A stretch of 64,000 nt of DNA from Eucalyptus grandis (Eukaryota > Streptophyta > Magnoliopsida > Myrtales > Myrtaceae). Below the pieces are notes generated by a model. That model saw nothing but the letters and a program-made list of their open reading frames with translations, was not told the origin of the DNA and did no database searches. The DNA lies in assembly GCF_016545825.1 (NCBI RefSeq), contig NC_052620.1, forward strand, positions 8,928,001 to 8,992,000. The letters are read 5' to 3'. This document shows, piece after piece, positions 12,579-25,739 of this stretch. Numbering within the stretch: the stretch's first letter is position 1; every line of letters begins with the position of its first letter. A program made the position numbers and the translations under genes.

Positions 12579-15500
12579 TGTGACATTCTAATTTTCAAGT
12601 TCTGATTTCAATTGGATAAGTTAGGCCTTTCATCGATGCGCCTATAATGTTTTTTTCTGAGGTGGCCACTTGTGAGATAACTAGACTACTTGGGGAAGTC
12701 ATTAATAGTTTTTGGTTAATGCAATAGACTTGAGGATTCGACTAGGAATCGGCTACTCGACCGTGCTCATCTGTAGAGATCATTTCGGCACACTAAGATC
12801 GATTAGAAATTAGGGATAGAATGGTTTGATTGAAATATGTGGTTAAAACATGGGTGATCACACTAAATTGCAAAATTCTCGTCAATCGGCATTATATTGA
12901 TTTTTCTATCATTTTAGTACCTTGTGTCCGTATTTGAAATCTCAAGATTGTCACACCACCGAGAGTCGCCAATGTGTCAAAGGGGTTCATTGTGGTTCGA
13001 CGAAAATCGACCACGGGTTATTTGCACTAAAAAATTTTAAAAGCTACTCGGTAGCCTAGGTCACGCTAAAATCGCGCCAGATTGAAATTAACTATGAATT
13101 TGAATTTGATTTCAGAAATTTGAAATTTTGTCATATCACAAGTCATTTTAGGAACATCGACTCAGTCTCCGAAGATTTTTCTGCAAACCGAGACATTTTG
13201 GGAAAAAGTCAAGGTACGGTCGTTTTGTCTAAAAAAGTCTGAGGACCATTTTCGATCATGAAATTGGGATGCAAGTGGGATCCATTGACGAGGAAAAATA
13301 TCAATTTGATAGTTGACTCGATAATGGAATTTCTAAGGGCCAATTGGTGTTGATTCAAGTAAGGTTGAAGTCCAAATTGAGGGAATTCATTCAAAATTCG
13401 TATGCTCTCCATGGGCACAACTTGTGGACCATTTCAAAAGGCTTCTAGAAGTGTTTGAGGGCTGGAAATTGATGGTGGAAGACAACTTGCAATCTGGACT
13501 AGTCAAGGCAACAAAGAAGATGAGGATGAGGCAAGTGGTGGTCCCTCCTTAGCCAAATGGTCCCCCTCTTCTCCTTCCTCTCTCTTTCTCCCCATCTGTT
13601 GACCCTCTCAGCCCCTTCCTTTGCTATTCGAAGCCTCCAACAAGCCAGAACCGCAGCTCAATCGTCCTCCTCTCCCGTTGATGCTGCACACCACCGCCGG
13701 ACAGCCCTCTCGCCCGTCGCACCTCACGCCTGGTCCCCGTGTCCCGAGCCTTGTCCATCGCCATTTATGGTCGTCCAGCGTCTCTTAGCCCACGTGAAGC
13801 TCAACCGAAGCCCGTTCAGCCCTCCTCCAATTGCCGTGGAGCTTCGCCTCAGCTCACTTGACCCTTTGTAGCCTTCTCTCTCTGCTTCCAGCAAACCGGG
13901 CCACCTATTCAGCCTCTACAGTTCCAGAACAGAAGCCGAAGAACTAGCAAGCCGTGAGGCTTCGTGGAGCATTTTCGGGCCCTTCCGGACCTCGCTTGGT
14001 GTTGCCGGGGCTAGTTTATCGCTCGCCTTTGCGTCCTCGTCGTGGTGAACTCATTGGTGTGCAAATCCAGTGAGTTTGCTCACTAAACCCTACTTAGTAG
14101 GTTAATTATGCTTAAGGGTTATTTAGATTAGCTTAAGTATGGATTAGTGATAAGCTAGAATGGTTATATTAGCCTTAGAATGGATTAGTGTTAATCTAAT
14201 TAGTAAGATTAGTACCATTGATGATGGATTAGTCGAATCCAGTAGAATTCCTGCAGTTTTGGTTTCTGGACCCTCGCTATTTGCCTTTTTTGTAGATCGA
14301 AATAAATTATAAATTTGAGGTTGATGTTCTCTTGAGAAATTTTTTAGACATGCTCAGCTACAACATATTTTTTTCTTAAGATTTTTAGGGATCTAAAAGA
14401 AGGAGATATCAGCCTCGTTATTTTCAAACAGAACCTCAGTTTTCGCTGGAACTAGTGACCTTTTAGGATTCTAGGGGTTTTTATCAACTCTTAGGGTTCG
14501 AATTTCAAAATGATTTTTTCACAAAATTTGTTTTTCATATCTTCTAGTTTAATATAGTCAAATTTTAGATCAAATGGACATGTTTTGGATTTCCAATCAA
14601 ACTGATTTTGGAAAACAAACTTTCTGGAAATAGACACAGTTTTTGTACTGGATTGAGCGATTTATTGGGCCGAATCTAGAAGGATCTGGGTTAAGGTGTC
14701 TCATGAAAAATGTTCGTTTATGTGCATTTTACAACATATTCAAATTTGGGAATTTTCCAAACTCGTTTGATTTGGTTTCTAGAGTTAATCTTGGAGACAT
14801 GCGAGTGAGCCTATTCTGTCGGTTAGGGCTGGTTATGAGTTTGTGATGGTTCTTGAGGCTTTGATTGCTGGAAATTGCATAATTGATGATATATAGTTGG
14901 TTTATGATATGCCTAGAGATTATACTTAATGATCGTGAGATAGTTAAGAAAACCCGTCCCCAACGTGCGTTGGTGGACGTTAATAGTTATTAGTCTTTCC
15001 CGGCATGTGTCGGTAGTTATTAGTCGTTCCCCAGCGTGTGTCAGTAGTTATTAGTCATTCCTCGGCATGTGTCGGTAGTTATTAGCCGTTCCTCGGCGTG
15101 TGTCGGTAGTTATTAGTTGTTCCTCGGCATGTGTCGGTAGTTATTAGTCGTTCTCGGCGTGTGTCGGTAGTTATTAGTCATTCCGAGCGTGTGTTGGTAG
15201 TTATTAGTCGTTCCCGACGTGTGTCGATAGTTATTAGTCATTCCTGGCATGTCGGTAGTTATTAGTCATTCCTAGCATGTGTCGGTAATTATTAGTCGTT
15301 CCCCGGTGTGTGTCGGTAACTATTATTCTTCCCGGGCATGTGTCGGTAGTTATTAGTCATCCCAGCGTGTATGGGTAGTTATTAGTCATTCCCGGTGTGT
15401 GTTGGTAGTTATTAGTCGTTCCCGACGTGTATCAATAATTATTATTCTTCCTCAGCGTGTGTCGGATAAAACTTCTCATGTATGTAGTAGTAGTTAATTT

Positions 15501-16231
15501 ATTGGAACGCATGTTAAGTTGAATCGATGGATCGATGTGTGTCGGTAATTCTTGTTTTGATGTGTATCGGTAATTATTGCTCGTGTGAGTAGTGATTTAA
15601 TTATAATTATTGCTTTGATGTGTATCAGTAGTTCTTACTCATGTGAGCAGTGATTAAATTGTGGTTCTTACTCGTGTGAGTAATGATTGGTTTGGACGTT
15701 CCAAATTGGTGTGTGAATTTGTTATATACACATGATTGTGTTATGAACTGTGCTAACCTGCAAGAAGGAACTGAGGCCAAGGTAAGCCTCTGTGATTGTA
15801 TGATTGTGTGATTAAGATGTCTTAGGCATATTACCCTCCTAATCGGGATTTAGAGCGTGAACTCGCTGAGATTTATATCTCACTCCATCGTGGGCTTCAT
15901 TTTTCAGGACTGTAGAGTGGAAGACTTGAAGCCAAGTTGAGGGATTCGGAAGTGTAGGTCAAATAGGATAGTTTTTTTTTTTTTAAGAGTCAATCATTTG
16001 AAGTCTTGTGGCTGTAGACTTTTGTATTTGACTCGGTGTCTATATAAAAGCATGTTTGTTTGAAAATCGGTTGTCCTGTTTTTCTATCCCAAGATGATTA
16101 CTGTCAAGGGATTTATTATTCACTTCCACATGTGCAATAAGAAGAAAGGGTCGGCGACTCGTCCTGGAAAGTCACAAAATTTTTATCGAGCAAAGAGGAA
16201 TGTGCGTGCACTCGAGGATTGGGGCGTGACA
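12579..16231 (+). repeat. E2 3' LTR, 3.65 kb
   Basis: It runs from TGTGACATT to GGGGCGTGACA. In order it holds an AT-rich start, a GC-rich leader (about 13560-14069), a GTGAGT donor at 14070, a minisatellite (14985-15475), a 17-nt micro-exon-like AAG...CCAAG before GTAAGC (15765-15781), a TTTTCAG acceptor (ends 15907), and only a stub of the terminal ORF (15908-15950) because of internal deletion. Confidence 0.88.
14985..15475 (+). repeat. Minisatellite, 16 units of 28-31 bp, in E2 3' LTR
   Basis: Units follow the pattern TAGTTATTAG-TCGTTCC-CGGCGTGTGTCGG with a few changes each; I count 16. A short two- to three-unit version is present in the other E2 LTR (9240-9305). The array lies in the predicted intron of the LTR-embedded gene. 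Confidence 0.92.
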
Positions 16232-16355
16232 CCCTCATTGACCCAAATCGTGATCACAACTAGCTCACGGGTCTGGGTGGTCCAAGGATAGGGAAAAAAG
16301 TGGACTTGTAGTCCATTTCCCACGGAAGCCCAAAACGGACGGGACGGTGCTCCAT
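16232..16355 (-). pseudogene. LTR-embedded ORF, E1 3' LTR copy, N-terminal part
   Basis: The ATG at 16353-16355 lies 9 bases after a TTTTTCAG acceptor (minus strand). The frame matches the E5 copy (start ME-R, then FG-PWEM) until a one-base deletion, after which TREL and IWVNEG follow in a shifted frame. It continues at 6811 on the other side of E2. Confidence 0.7.
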
Positions 16356-19133
16356 ACTAAGGACCTGAAAAAGGGTTAACCACAATGGGGTGAGATAAAT
16401 CTCAGTGAGTCAAAATCCTAAACCCCGATTATGACGTAAATTTGCCTCGAAGGCAGTCCTAAACATGCACCACACGAAACTTACCTCGCCTTGGCACGTC
16501 CCTACATATTAGTGTGTCACATATGCATTTATAGATTAATAAGCATAATTAATAACCAGAACACATTTTCATCCTTCAAACAATCACATGGGTCATGATT
16601 ATAAGGTAAAACCGTCATGATACGTCCCATACCGTGCTACACAATCTTACCCCATAATTAGGCGCAACTATCACAACCATTCAAGCGTGTTCTGATTATT
16701 ACGACCCATCGGCCACGGCCAACTCAACAGTCGGCGGTCATCCGGCATAACCGGGCATCCTCCTACTCCGTCGGGCATGGCAACGTCTAGCACTACCCGC
16801 CTAGATAGCATTCCATAAAGGAGCATCGGCTCGGCCTCCACTGAGACCGGCATCCATTAACGTGCAGCATCCAAACTTAATCAGACATCGCCTCCCCAAA
16901 TCTTGTTGGGTGATGGTTTCCGATCGTGACCACACGAGCACATACTTGGCTAAGGACACCTTGCTTTGCATTCAAATATCTCATTTTCAAATAATGAACT
17001 TCACAACTTGTCTTCATATAAAAAATACCAGAAAAAATAATCGTGCGTGATCACGTATTCAAAAGTGAACCGTCAAACCTAGTATGCTCCTATTTTAAAA
17101 CTCTATGGTTTTTATATAGTACATAAAAATTGACGTAAAAAACCGACACCTGGTATTTTTCTAATTAAATACCCATAAAATTGAGTTTTGCAATAATAAT
17201 CAATCACTACCACCAAGCACTCAATTGCACATATAAGTCATCAAAATCACATATAAATTCATCCACAAGAATGAGTCTAAAATTTCACGAAATGGCTAAT
17301 CCATCACTAATTACGTTAATTACGATTAATTAAATAAATCACGATTAATAAAAAATTGCGATTAATTAAACTAATCCAACTTAATTAACCTAACCATGGT
17401 TAACTAACTAATTAAACTAACTAACCTAACCAAACTAACTAGTCTAACCAAACTAACCTAGCCTAACCAAACTAACCTAACTAAGCTAGTTACTCTAACT
17501 AAAAGAATTAACACTAATCCACTTAGCACTACTCTAACCACCTAGCGCAATTTACAACTTAATCAAGGATTAGGGACTTTACTCATCGGATTAGGACGGC
17601 GGTGGGTTCACGGTGACGGTGGTGCGACGGAGACAAAGACTCGAGGCTATTGCATCTCTAATGGAGCTCAAACAGCGGCTGAAATCAGCCTACAAGGTTC
17701 ATGGCTAAGGAGGGCTCGTTTCTATGGTTGCTAGACCACGGGGGCTGTTGGTGCGGCTGGTGGTAGCGTAGTTGCTGGACTAGAATGGTTGGATGGTGGA
17801 TGCTTTGGGTGGATGGACGGGCGGTGAGGGCCGGATAGGTGGCTGGACGTGGGCTGATCTGTTGGTGGTGCAGTGGAATGATGAGTGATGATTGAAGCTA
17901 GCTTGCTGGCATGAGGGGAGGTGGAGCTGGACTATCGAGTTGGTGTGAGGAGACGAGGGCTGAGCTGGTCGGTGGTGGAGTCCTGGTGTGAGTGCTACTG
18001 AAGATGGAAGGTGGGTGGATGTGGCTGAGGAAGAAATGATCGAGAAGATGGGTTAAGGGTGTAGCCAATAAGAAGAAATGTTGTAGATGAAGATGGCGGC
18101 TGAATTTGGGAAGCTGCAAGGGCGTGACTGCTGGCGATGGTGACTGAAGTGGGCTATTGGCATGGGTTGACGGTGGGTGATGGTGCGCGGGCGTGTGGCA
18201 GTGAAAGAGAGGAGTGATTGGCTACAGCAAGAACAAAGGGGGAGATGGCGTGTGTGAGGGAGGAAATTGGAGCTGGTGTCAAAATGAAGAGGAAGAAATG
18301 AACGGTAGAGAGAGGGGGGAGGAATTGTGAGCGTGAGAGAGGAAATTGGAGGGAGAGGGGAAAAAGAAAGTCCACGCAACAACCAATGAGAAGCCTAGAG
18401 AAATATCTATGCACTCATGACTTTGGCCTCAAAGTCTTCATGCCAAACAAGTCAATTGGCCATCCAATGGCCATTTTCCTCTATTTCTTCACAAAATAAA
18501 CCATTTTGGGGGCCAAATAATCCTTTTTCCCTCTTGATCCAAATTTTCATTTCGTTTCCGATTTGTTCAAAATTTGATTTTTCCGAAAAATTCCAAACTC
18601 GACGAAAACTCACTGAAAGATGAGACGACATCCTAAAAATGAATTGTGACATGCTCAAACGTCCGATTCCAGAAACCAAATTCAATTTCATGGTTAAAAT
18701 TGATCGAAAGTGATTTTAGTACAACCTAACATATCGGGTAGCTTTTACGGAATTTTGTGCGTTTGACCCGTGGTCGATAATTTTCAATCCATGTTTGCAC
18801 ATCTCCAACTTGTAGACGATGTTTGGTTGTCACAAAAATCGTGAGGTTTCAATTACATGTCCCGAGTATAATATCGATAGAAAATCGGGTTATTGCCGTT
18901 CGACGCAAATTTCGCAATCATGTGGAATCACCCGCAATTCGACTACACAATTCTCTCGAATCGACTTATATCCATTCACTAATTGATTATAATGGGGTCG
19001 TATTGACCCTTGCCGATTATTACGATTGAGCGATCAATTTCCGGTCGAATTCTCTAGTCTATCGTGTTTAAATCCCTTAACGGCTTCACCTAATAGATTA
19101 TTTAACTCGTGAGGGGCTAACTCCGAGTAAAAT
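16232..19133 (-). mobile_element. E1 3' LTR, middle piece
   Basis: It continues the 6342 piece after E2. It has the N-terminal part of the LTR ORF (16232-16355), the micro-exon and donor in reverse (about 16480-16500), AT-rich intron sequence (16860-17570), the GC-rich leader on the minus strand (about 17580-18400), and the AT-rich LTR start region up to the E3 insertion at 19134. Plus- or minus-strand open frames in the GC-rich part have no family motifs. Confidence 0.85.
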
Positions 19134-20049
19134 TATGATATCTTGATTTTCAACTCTATTTTTTATGAGATGAAATGGGCTTTTCATTGACGCGCCTATA
19201 GCCTTTTTCCTTGAGTTGATCACTCACGGGATAACTAGCCTATTAGGTGAAGCCCGTTAAGGAATCTAAATGCAATAGACTTGAGAATTCGACGAGAAAT
19301 CGACTGCTTGACCGTGTTAATCTACAAGGGTCATTATGGCACTGTCAAAATCGATCAGAAACTGGAGATGGGTCGATTCAGTAGAGGTATGTGATTAGTG
19401 TGTGGGTGATTCTGTCACACCCCAATCCTCCGAACGCGTGTCCATCCCTCAGTGGTCGATTAAAATTGCGACGTCCCAGGATGCGTCGCCAACACATTCA
19501 TTTTAATGCGCCTGCGAAAGCAAATAATTAATCCCCAGACAATAACAAGATGTGATAGAAAAGTAGGACAACAAATCACAACCAACATAAGCCTTTATAA
19601 ATGCTTCAAGTTTATACACAATACTAGGCTGTTTATAAAAGATCGGCTCAATAAAATAGGAACTGTCCTATAATCCACTAGTTAGACATGTTCACCTATT
19701 CTTCGGTCTCCTCTTCAATCTCCGGAGCTTCGGGTCCTCCTAAATTGCCATTTAAAGAAATAAAAATGTTATCCCATAACGGGGTGAGACGACGTCTTAG
19801 CAACTTCACCCCCTTTAAACCTCGACTAGGAAGAAAATACGCCCTAAGGGCTACCTAAGCACAAGCACGGGTTAGAGGACTTACCTTTGCCTCCACCCCT
19901 TCCTGCAAGTCAGTTCAATTCATAACTCAACCAATCATTTCAATATTTCAATTCATCAATATAAATCAAATCATCGATCAATCGACTCAATTGATTACAT
20001 GTCATCATGACCTTCCCTCGGTCGGCCCACTTAATACCATCTATAAAAT

Positions 20050-20425
20050 CCAATCATATCAAGACTGCTCACTCTAAGCTAATTATAGATAGTATAACTC
20101 GCACTAAGCTGATAAATAGTATACTGCTCGCTCTAAGCTGAGTTATCAAGGCCCTTAGGCTGATATAGTATGCTGACACTGCTCACTCTAAGGATAAGGT
20201 ATACTGCTCGCGCTAAGCTGACATATCAGAGCTCGTAGGTTGATATAGTATATCGACATTGCTCACTCTAAGCTGATAGATCATATAGCTCACTCTAGGC
20301 TAATAAGGTATACTGCTCACTCTAAGCTGACATATCAGAGCCCGTAGGTTGATATAGTATACCGGTATACTGTTCGCTCTAAGCTAACATATCAAACCTG
20401 CAGGCTGATATAGTATACCACCCTG
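20050..20425. repeat. Irregular tandem repeat in E4
   Basis: Repeats of a GCTCACTCTAAGCTGA-CATATCA-TGATATAGTATAC pattern, with variable spacing of about 40-55 bp, roughly eight imperfect units. It occupies the same relative position (predicted LTR intron) as the unrelated minisatellites of E2 and E8. A plus-strand relative is found in E9 near 51255-51490. Confidence 0.8.
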
Positions 20426-21781
20426 ACCATCTAACAAATTCACCATTTTTATCATACCTGATAAAAATAATCGTGTGTGGGTACACGGTCGACCTTAGCT
20501 GAAATACAATATTCTCACTTTTGAAAATCCCACTAATTTCCATAGTCCAAAAACATATTATTGGCATTGTAAACCGACGCCCGATAATTTTTAATTAATT
20601 ACCAAAATTAATAAATTTTGGGATAAAGACCAAAAATCACAAATCAAACTCAAATTGCAAAAATTAACAGCCGAGATAAATAAACCAACCACACCATTGC
20701 AATCAGCACGAAATTCCAATCACCAACTATCCCGGTCTAATTTTCGAAAAATAAATAAATAATTAAATAATTACGAAAATTAATTATTAAATACCAATAA
20801 ATAGCAAAAATGCACACTTAGACTGGTAAAGCCTAATTAAATACTGAGACGGGTACGGAAAATTTCCGAACCTGTCTAAATAAATTCTACAGCCTATCTA
20901 CTTGCTAATTGCATTAAACTAACCACCTAACATGCATCAAGGATTAACTAAATCACTAATCCGCTCTAATTAACCACATAAACCATACTTAGTATAAAGT
21001 AATCAACCCTTAAGCGTCATTAACTTACTAAGCAGAGATTAGTGAGTTAAACTCACTTGATTAAGGATTTGATTGAACCACGATGACGGCGACGGATGGC
21101 GGTCGATAAATTCCAGAGCGGCGACACCAAGGGAGGCCAAACCGAGACCGAAATTGGCTCACAAAGCTCACGATTGAGCTAGTCTTGCAGCTTCGGTTTT
21201 GTGGAGACAAGAACGGTGGCTGAATGGGTGCGGCTCAGGCTGGTTTTGGCGGCCACAAGTGGTGGTGCAAGTGCGGCACGAAGCTGGCTTGAAGATTAGT
21301 GGAGATGAGTAGCATGTTTCGGCGGTGAAGATGGACTTGAATCGATCATGCGGTGTTGCTGTCAGGTGGGGGGCTGAAGTCGGTCCACGAAGGTGAAGGG
21401 AAAGCGAAATTGAAGCAGAAGTCGCAAACTTGGGAAGCAGCTTCGATGGTGCTGCTGTTGGGCTCGCGGTAGCTGGAAACAAAGGAGAGGGTATGGGAGA
21501 AAATGGAGGAGTTCGGTCCCTAGGTGCAATGCAAGCAGAAAGGGGAAAAGATAAGGGGGCAGCTAGCTTCTTTGACTAGATGGAGGAAAAGCATAAAAGA
21601 AAAAGGGTGGAGGGAGCTGCACGTGAAGGGAAAGAGGGAAGAAAGTGATAAGGGAGAGAGAGAGAGCTATCGGTAAAGGTGGAGGCAGAAAACCAAGAAA
21701 ATTAAAGTTAAACAATTGGCCAATTGGAAGATGAGGCAAAAGGGAGTGTCGGTTGGTAGAGGGGACCACCTCATGCAAGTC

Positions 21782-21784
<3 letters not shown>

Positions 21785-21831
<47 letters not shown>
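21785..21831. repeat. (GA)n microsatellite in E4
   Basis: About 23 uninterrupted GA dinucleotides in the promoter-proximal part of the solo LTR (CT on its sense strand). Long leucine/serine frames read through it are artefacts of the repeat. Confidence 0.95.
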
Positions 21832-21833
<2 letters not shown>

Positions 21834-24800
21834 ACGCGTGAGAGAGTGAGACCGAAGGAGGAGGGGTTTTGAAGTCCACAAAATAAATTAAACAAGAGTT
21901 TAATCATCCTTATCTTCAACCCACCTTCAAACAACATTATCAATTGGTCATCCAAGGCCAATTTCAACACAAATTGTCCCAATTGAAGTCCAAATAAGGA
22001 TCAAAATGTGACAGTCCCTCAAGCTTACGAATTTCCCTCAATTTCGAATTCTATTTCCTTTTTCCCGGAATCCAATTTCTTAACAAATCACTCCAATTGA
22101 TGTCCAAATTTTGTTGAAGGAAAAGCCCACACAACTTCCTTTCACCAAGTAGTTCACACGGAGGCCAAAAATCCCATCGATTTGGCCAATTCAAATTTCC
22201 GTTCGTTTTCCGAGTCGTCTAAATCGATTTTCCGTAAAAATCCCGAACTCGTTGAAAATTCCTCGAAAGATGAGTCGACATTCCTAAAATAACCCGTGAT
22301 ATGACAAAACTTTCAATTTCTGAAATCGGGTTCAAATTTGTGGTTAATTTCAATCTGACACAATTTTAGCGTGACCTAGCTACCAGGTAACTTTTAAGAA
22401 TTTTTGGTGCAATTGACCCATGGTCGATTTTCTTCGAACCACACGCACCTCTTCAACACATTGGAAACTCTCGGTTGTCGTGAAAATCTCTAGGTTTCAA
22501 ATACGGACACGGGCGCCAAAACGACAGAAAAATCGATTTAGTGCTGATCGACGAGAATTTTGCACATTAGTGGAATCACCCACGTTTAGCCACATATCTT
22601 AATCGAACCAACCTATCTCTAATCTCTGATCGATTTTTACCTGTGCTGTAATGACCCTTACAGATTTGCATGGTCAAGCAATCGATTCCTAGTCAAATTC
22701 TCAAGTCCATTAAGTTTAAAATCCATTAACGGCTTCACCTGATAGGCTAATTATCTCATGAGTGGCCATCTCAGAGAAGGGCACTATAGTCGCGTCGATG
22801 AAAAGCCTAACTTATCCAATCGAAATCAGAACTAAATTTTCAGGATGTCACAGATTCCACCTGATTGCAAAATTTCTGTCAAATGACACAACACCGATTT
22901 TTCTGTCATTTTCGTACCCTATGTCCGTATTTAAAATCTCGAAATTTTCATGACAACCGCGAGTCGCCAATGTGTCGAAGATGTACAATTTGGCTTGAAA
23001 ATAATCAACCATGGGTCAATTATACAAAAAATTCCTAAAAGTTATCCGGTAGGTTAGGTCATGCTAAAATTGTGCCGAGATTGAAATTTACCGCGAAATT
23101 GAATCCGATTTTAGAAATTGAAAGTTCTGTCATGTCACGAGTCATTTTAGGACCGTCGACTCACCTTCTGAAGATTTTTCGGCAAATCGAAATTTTCGGC
23201 GAATTTTCAAAGTAAGGATATTTTGGATCGGAAAAATCCAAAGGCCGCTTTTGGTTGTATTTTTGGGATTCAAGTTGGACAGATTGTCAAGGAAAAATGT
23301 GAATTGGAGTGTGGGCACCTTAGTTGAATTATGTGGACCAAATTGAGTTGAATTGAAGGAGATTTGGAGGGGAATTGCATCCAATTTGAGGGAAAATGTT
23401 CCAAATTCGTAGCCCCCCATGGTGTGCAACATTTGGACCCTTAGGAGGCTTACCAAGGAAGCCTTGGGAGCTGCAAATGGCCGAGGATGACAACTAAGCT
23501 TGGTAGGGCCATGAACTTGAGTATTTAGATATTTTGGTGGCCCCCTCCTTGACCAACAGCCTTCTTCTACCTTCAGCAGCCACTTTCCCCATTGTTGAGT
23601 GAGTTGAGAAGCTTAGAAAACCAAAGGACAATAGCTAGCAGCTATTTGAAGCCACCGCATGCCCGCTCGAAGCTCGTCGGAACCATGCCGCCGCTTGCCT
23701 GCGCCCTTGCCCGTGCGATCCCGCATCCCCTGTCCGTCGTCGTCCCTGGTTGTCCAGCCGTGATGGTTGCTGTTTAGGCCACCGGAGCCACCATTTAGCC
23801 TTCGTCTAGCCCCGCAACAGCTCCGCCGGTCCCCTTTCACCATTTCCAGCCAACCGAGCCGCACGTGTAGCCCCCTCGACCAGCAAGTAGAAGCCGAAGA
23901 CCTCAGCCCCGCTGAGACTTCGTGGCCCATTTCCGAGCCTTTCCCAGCCTTGTTTGTCGTCGTCGCTTTGGGGTTTGTCGCCCGTCTCCTCGTCACTGTC
24001 GCCGTGGACTCAACGGCTTGCAAATCCGGTGAGTTTACTCATTAATCTCCTCTTATGGAGTTAATTATGCTTAAGGGCTAATTAGTTTAGGTTAATTAAG
24101 GATTAGGTGGTTAGTTAGATTAGATTAGTGATTTAATTATCCAATTTTGCTTGTTAGGTGGTTAGATTATATTAATTAGGGACTAGGTAGGACGTGCTAT
24201 TTACCTAGATAGGTTCGGGAATTTTCCCAACCCGTTTAGGCGGTTAATTAAGCAATTATGGCCTAGGTTAGGAATTTTGGTATTTAAATTGAATTATTTA
24301 ATTAATTTGGTAATTATTTATTTATTTATTATTTTTCGAAAATTAGACCGGGATAGCCGGTGACCGGAATTTCATGCTGATTGCAATGGTGTGTTCATTT
24401 TATGCAATTGGATGTTAATTTGTGCAAATTGAGTACTATTTGGAGTTTTGTTCTTTTATTCCAAAATTTGGGAAATTTCAATATTTATTTAGAAAATTCC
24501 GGGTGTCGGATTTTCATACCGAAAATGATTTTATATACTATGTAAAATAGTGGAATTTTAAGAAGAAGGTTATGAATTTTTCGGGTTTGATCTGACGATG
24601 TACCCACACGCGACTATTTTCACTGGGTGTTTTTAATATGAAGAAAATAATCCAGGAACACTATATTAATTGAGGTATTTGAGTGCAAAGCACGGTGTCC
24701 TGGACCGAGAGTGAATGGTCGTGTGTTGATTAAGAGAGCCCATCCCAAGCGTTTACGCTGGACGCTACCCATTCATTGGGATTCGGGTCGTAGTAGATTC

Positions 24801-25613
24801 TAGACCTATGCTCCTTCGGGAAAGCCGTCTTGGAGAAACGTAGCCATGCTCAATGGGGTAAGACGATGCCTGGCTGCACCAGTAGACCGCCAAACTTCGA
24901 GTTGGTCGTGCCTTAGAGGGGAGAAATTAACAATTGAAACGCATGATTGATTGAGTTAGATGCACCTGATTATGAGACAAAACTGTGTGGCATGGTATGG
25001 AATATGTCGTAATGGTTTGGCCTTATAATTGGGACCCCTTATGATTGTTTGAGTTGAGTGAGGCATTTCTATTGTTGTGTGCCTTGATTATATGTAATTG
25101 TGTGTATATGAACTATGTTTACATGCAAGAGGGAACTAAGGCAAGGTAAGTTTTCTATATTGTGTGGCTAGGCCACCCTTGAGTGTATTTCCTTCCTAAT
25201 AGGGTTTTTAGGGGGTGATATTGCTGAAATAATGTCTCACCCCGTCGTGGGCTTAACTTTTCAAGTCCTTAGATAGTGGTTGTAGAGGACCTGAAGCCCG
25301 GAGTCTGTGGAGGTGGAGTCTGAAGGATCGACATATGTGTTCGACTAATTGTCGTAGGACAGCTTCTTTTTGAGAGCCGATATTTTGTAGACTTTTGCCA
25401 AGACTCTTTGGTACCTAAACCTAGTTGTTTATAAAAGTGTGGCTTTGTGAAATGTTGCCCCGCTTTTCTATCACATGTTGTTTGTTGTCAGGGGTTTATT
25501 GTTTTGCTTCCACATGTGCATTAAAATGAAAGGGTCGGCAATTCGTTCTGGGAAGTTGCATTCGTATCGACCATTGAGGAATGGGCGCACGCCCTAGGAT
25601 TCGGAACGTGACA

Positions 25614-25687
25614 AAAATGACCATAGGCACATTAATGAAACAACCATTTCGTATAATCGCAACGGGGTCAGATTTCGGAATGTCACA
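25614..25687 (-). mobile_element. E1 3' LTR, last piece
   Basis: The 74 bases after the E3 insertion end in TCGGAATGTCACA and match the end of the E1 5' LTR at 53580-53653 base for base apart from a few changes. The polypurine tract follows directly. Confidence 0.88.
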
Positions 25688-25706
25688 ACTCTTCCCCTCT
25701 TATAAA
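25688..25706 (-). promoter_or_regulatory. Polypurine tract (E1)
   Basis: ACTCTTCCCCTCTTATAAAA is the reverse complement of the E2 tract and abuts the 3' LTR, which fixes the orientation of E1 as minus. Confidence 0.88.
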
Positions 25707-25739
25707 AATTGTCTTCAAAATTTAAATCATTACAATACT

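Larger units (their letters stand above)
6812..16231 (+). mobile_element. E2: Ty3/gypsy element with two LTRs, inserted in E1 3' LTR
   Basis: LTR 6812-9310, primer site 9323-9334, degenerate gag-pol, polypurine tract just before 12579, LTR 12579-16231. Both LTRs begin TGTGACAT and end in TGACA. Flanking pentamers are cttta (6807-6811) and ccctc (16232-16236). They match poorly, but alignment of the flanks with the sister LTR at 28015-28045 still fits a 5-bp duplication that has decayed by transitions. The interior is only about 3.3 kb and full of stops and deletions, so it cannot encode a working set of proteins. Confidence 0.86.
19413..22852 (-). mobile_element. E4: single LTR, minus strand, inserted in E3
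   Basis: 3,440 bp from TGTCACACCCC to GGATGTCACA, flanked by the perfect duplication gattc (19408-19412, 22853-22857). On the minus strand: a leader of GC-rich sequence (about 21500-21057), a GTGAGT donor (21056-21051), an AT-rich intron with a tandem repeat, an 18-nt micro-exon (19902-19885) between a CTTGCAG acceptor and GTAAGT, and a terminal exon whose ORF starts ATGGCA but reaches a stop at once because most of the coding part is deleted. Only the acidic tail (GGPEAPEIEEETEE) remains. Confidence 0.92.
19134..25613 (+). mobile_element. E3: single LTR, plus strand, interrupted by E4
   Basis: The pieces are 19134-19412 and 22858-25613 (about 3.04 kb in total). It begins TATGATATC (TG decayed to TA) and ends GGAACGTGACA. 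A perfect target duplication aaaat flanks it (19129-19133 and 25614-25618), and the sister sequence at 53575-53590 shows the empty site. It keeps the GC-rich leader (about 23590-24028), the GTGAGT donor at 24029, a micro-exon-like 16-mer (25130-25145) before GTAAG, and a TTTTCAAG acceptor near 25262; the terminal ORF is mostly deleted. No interior accompanies it, so it is a solo LTR left by recombination between two LTRs. Confidence 0.9.

Noticed and set aside
21563..21982. Long Ser/Leu-rich minus-strand frames (139 and 70 aa).
   Set aside because: They are produced by the (GA)n tract and biased composition of the solo LTR, with no motif or start context.
19134..25613. Reading E3 and E4 as the two LTRs of one element.
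   Set aside because: They are in opposite orientations, and each has its own perfect 5-bp target duplication, so they are separate nested insertions.
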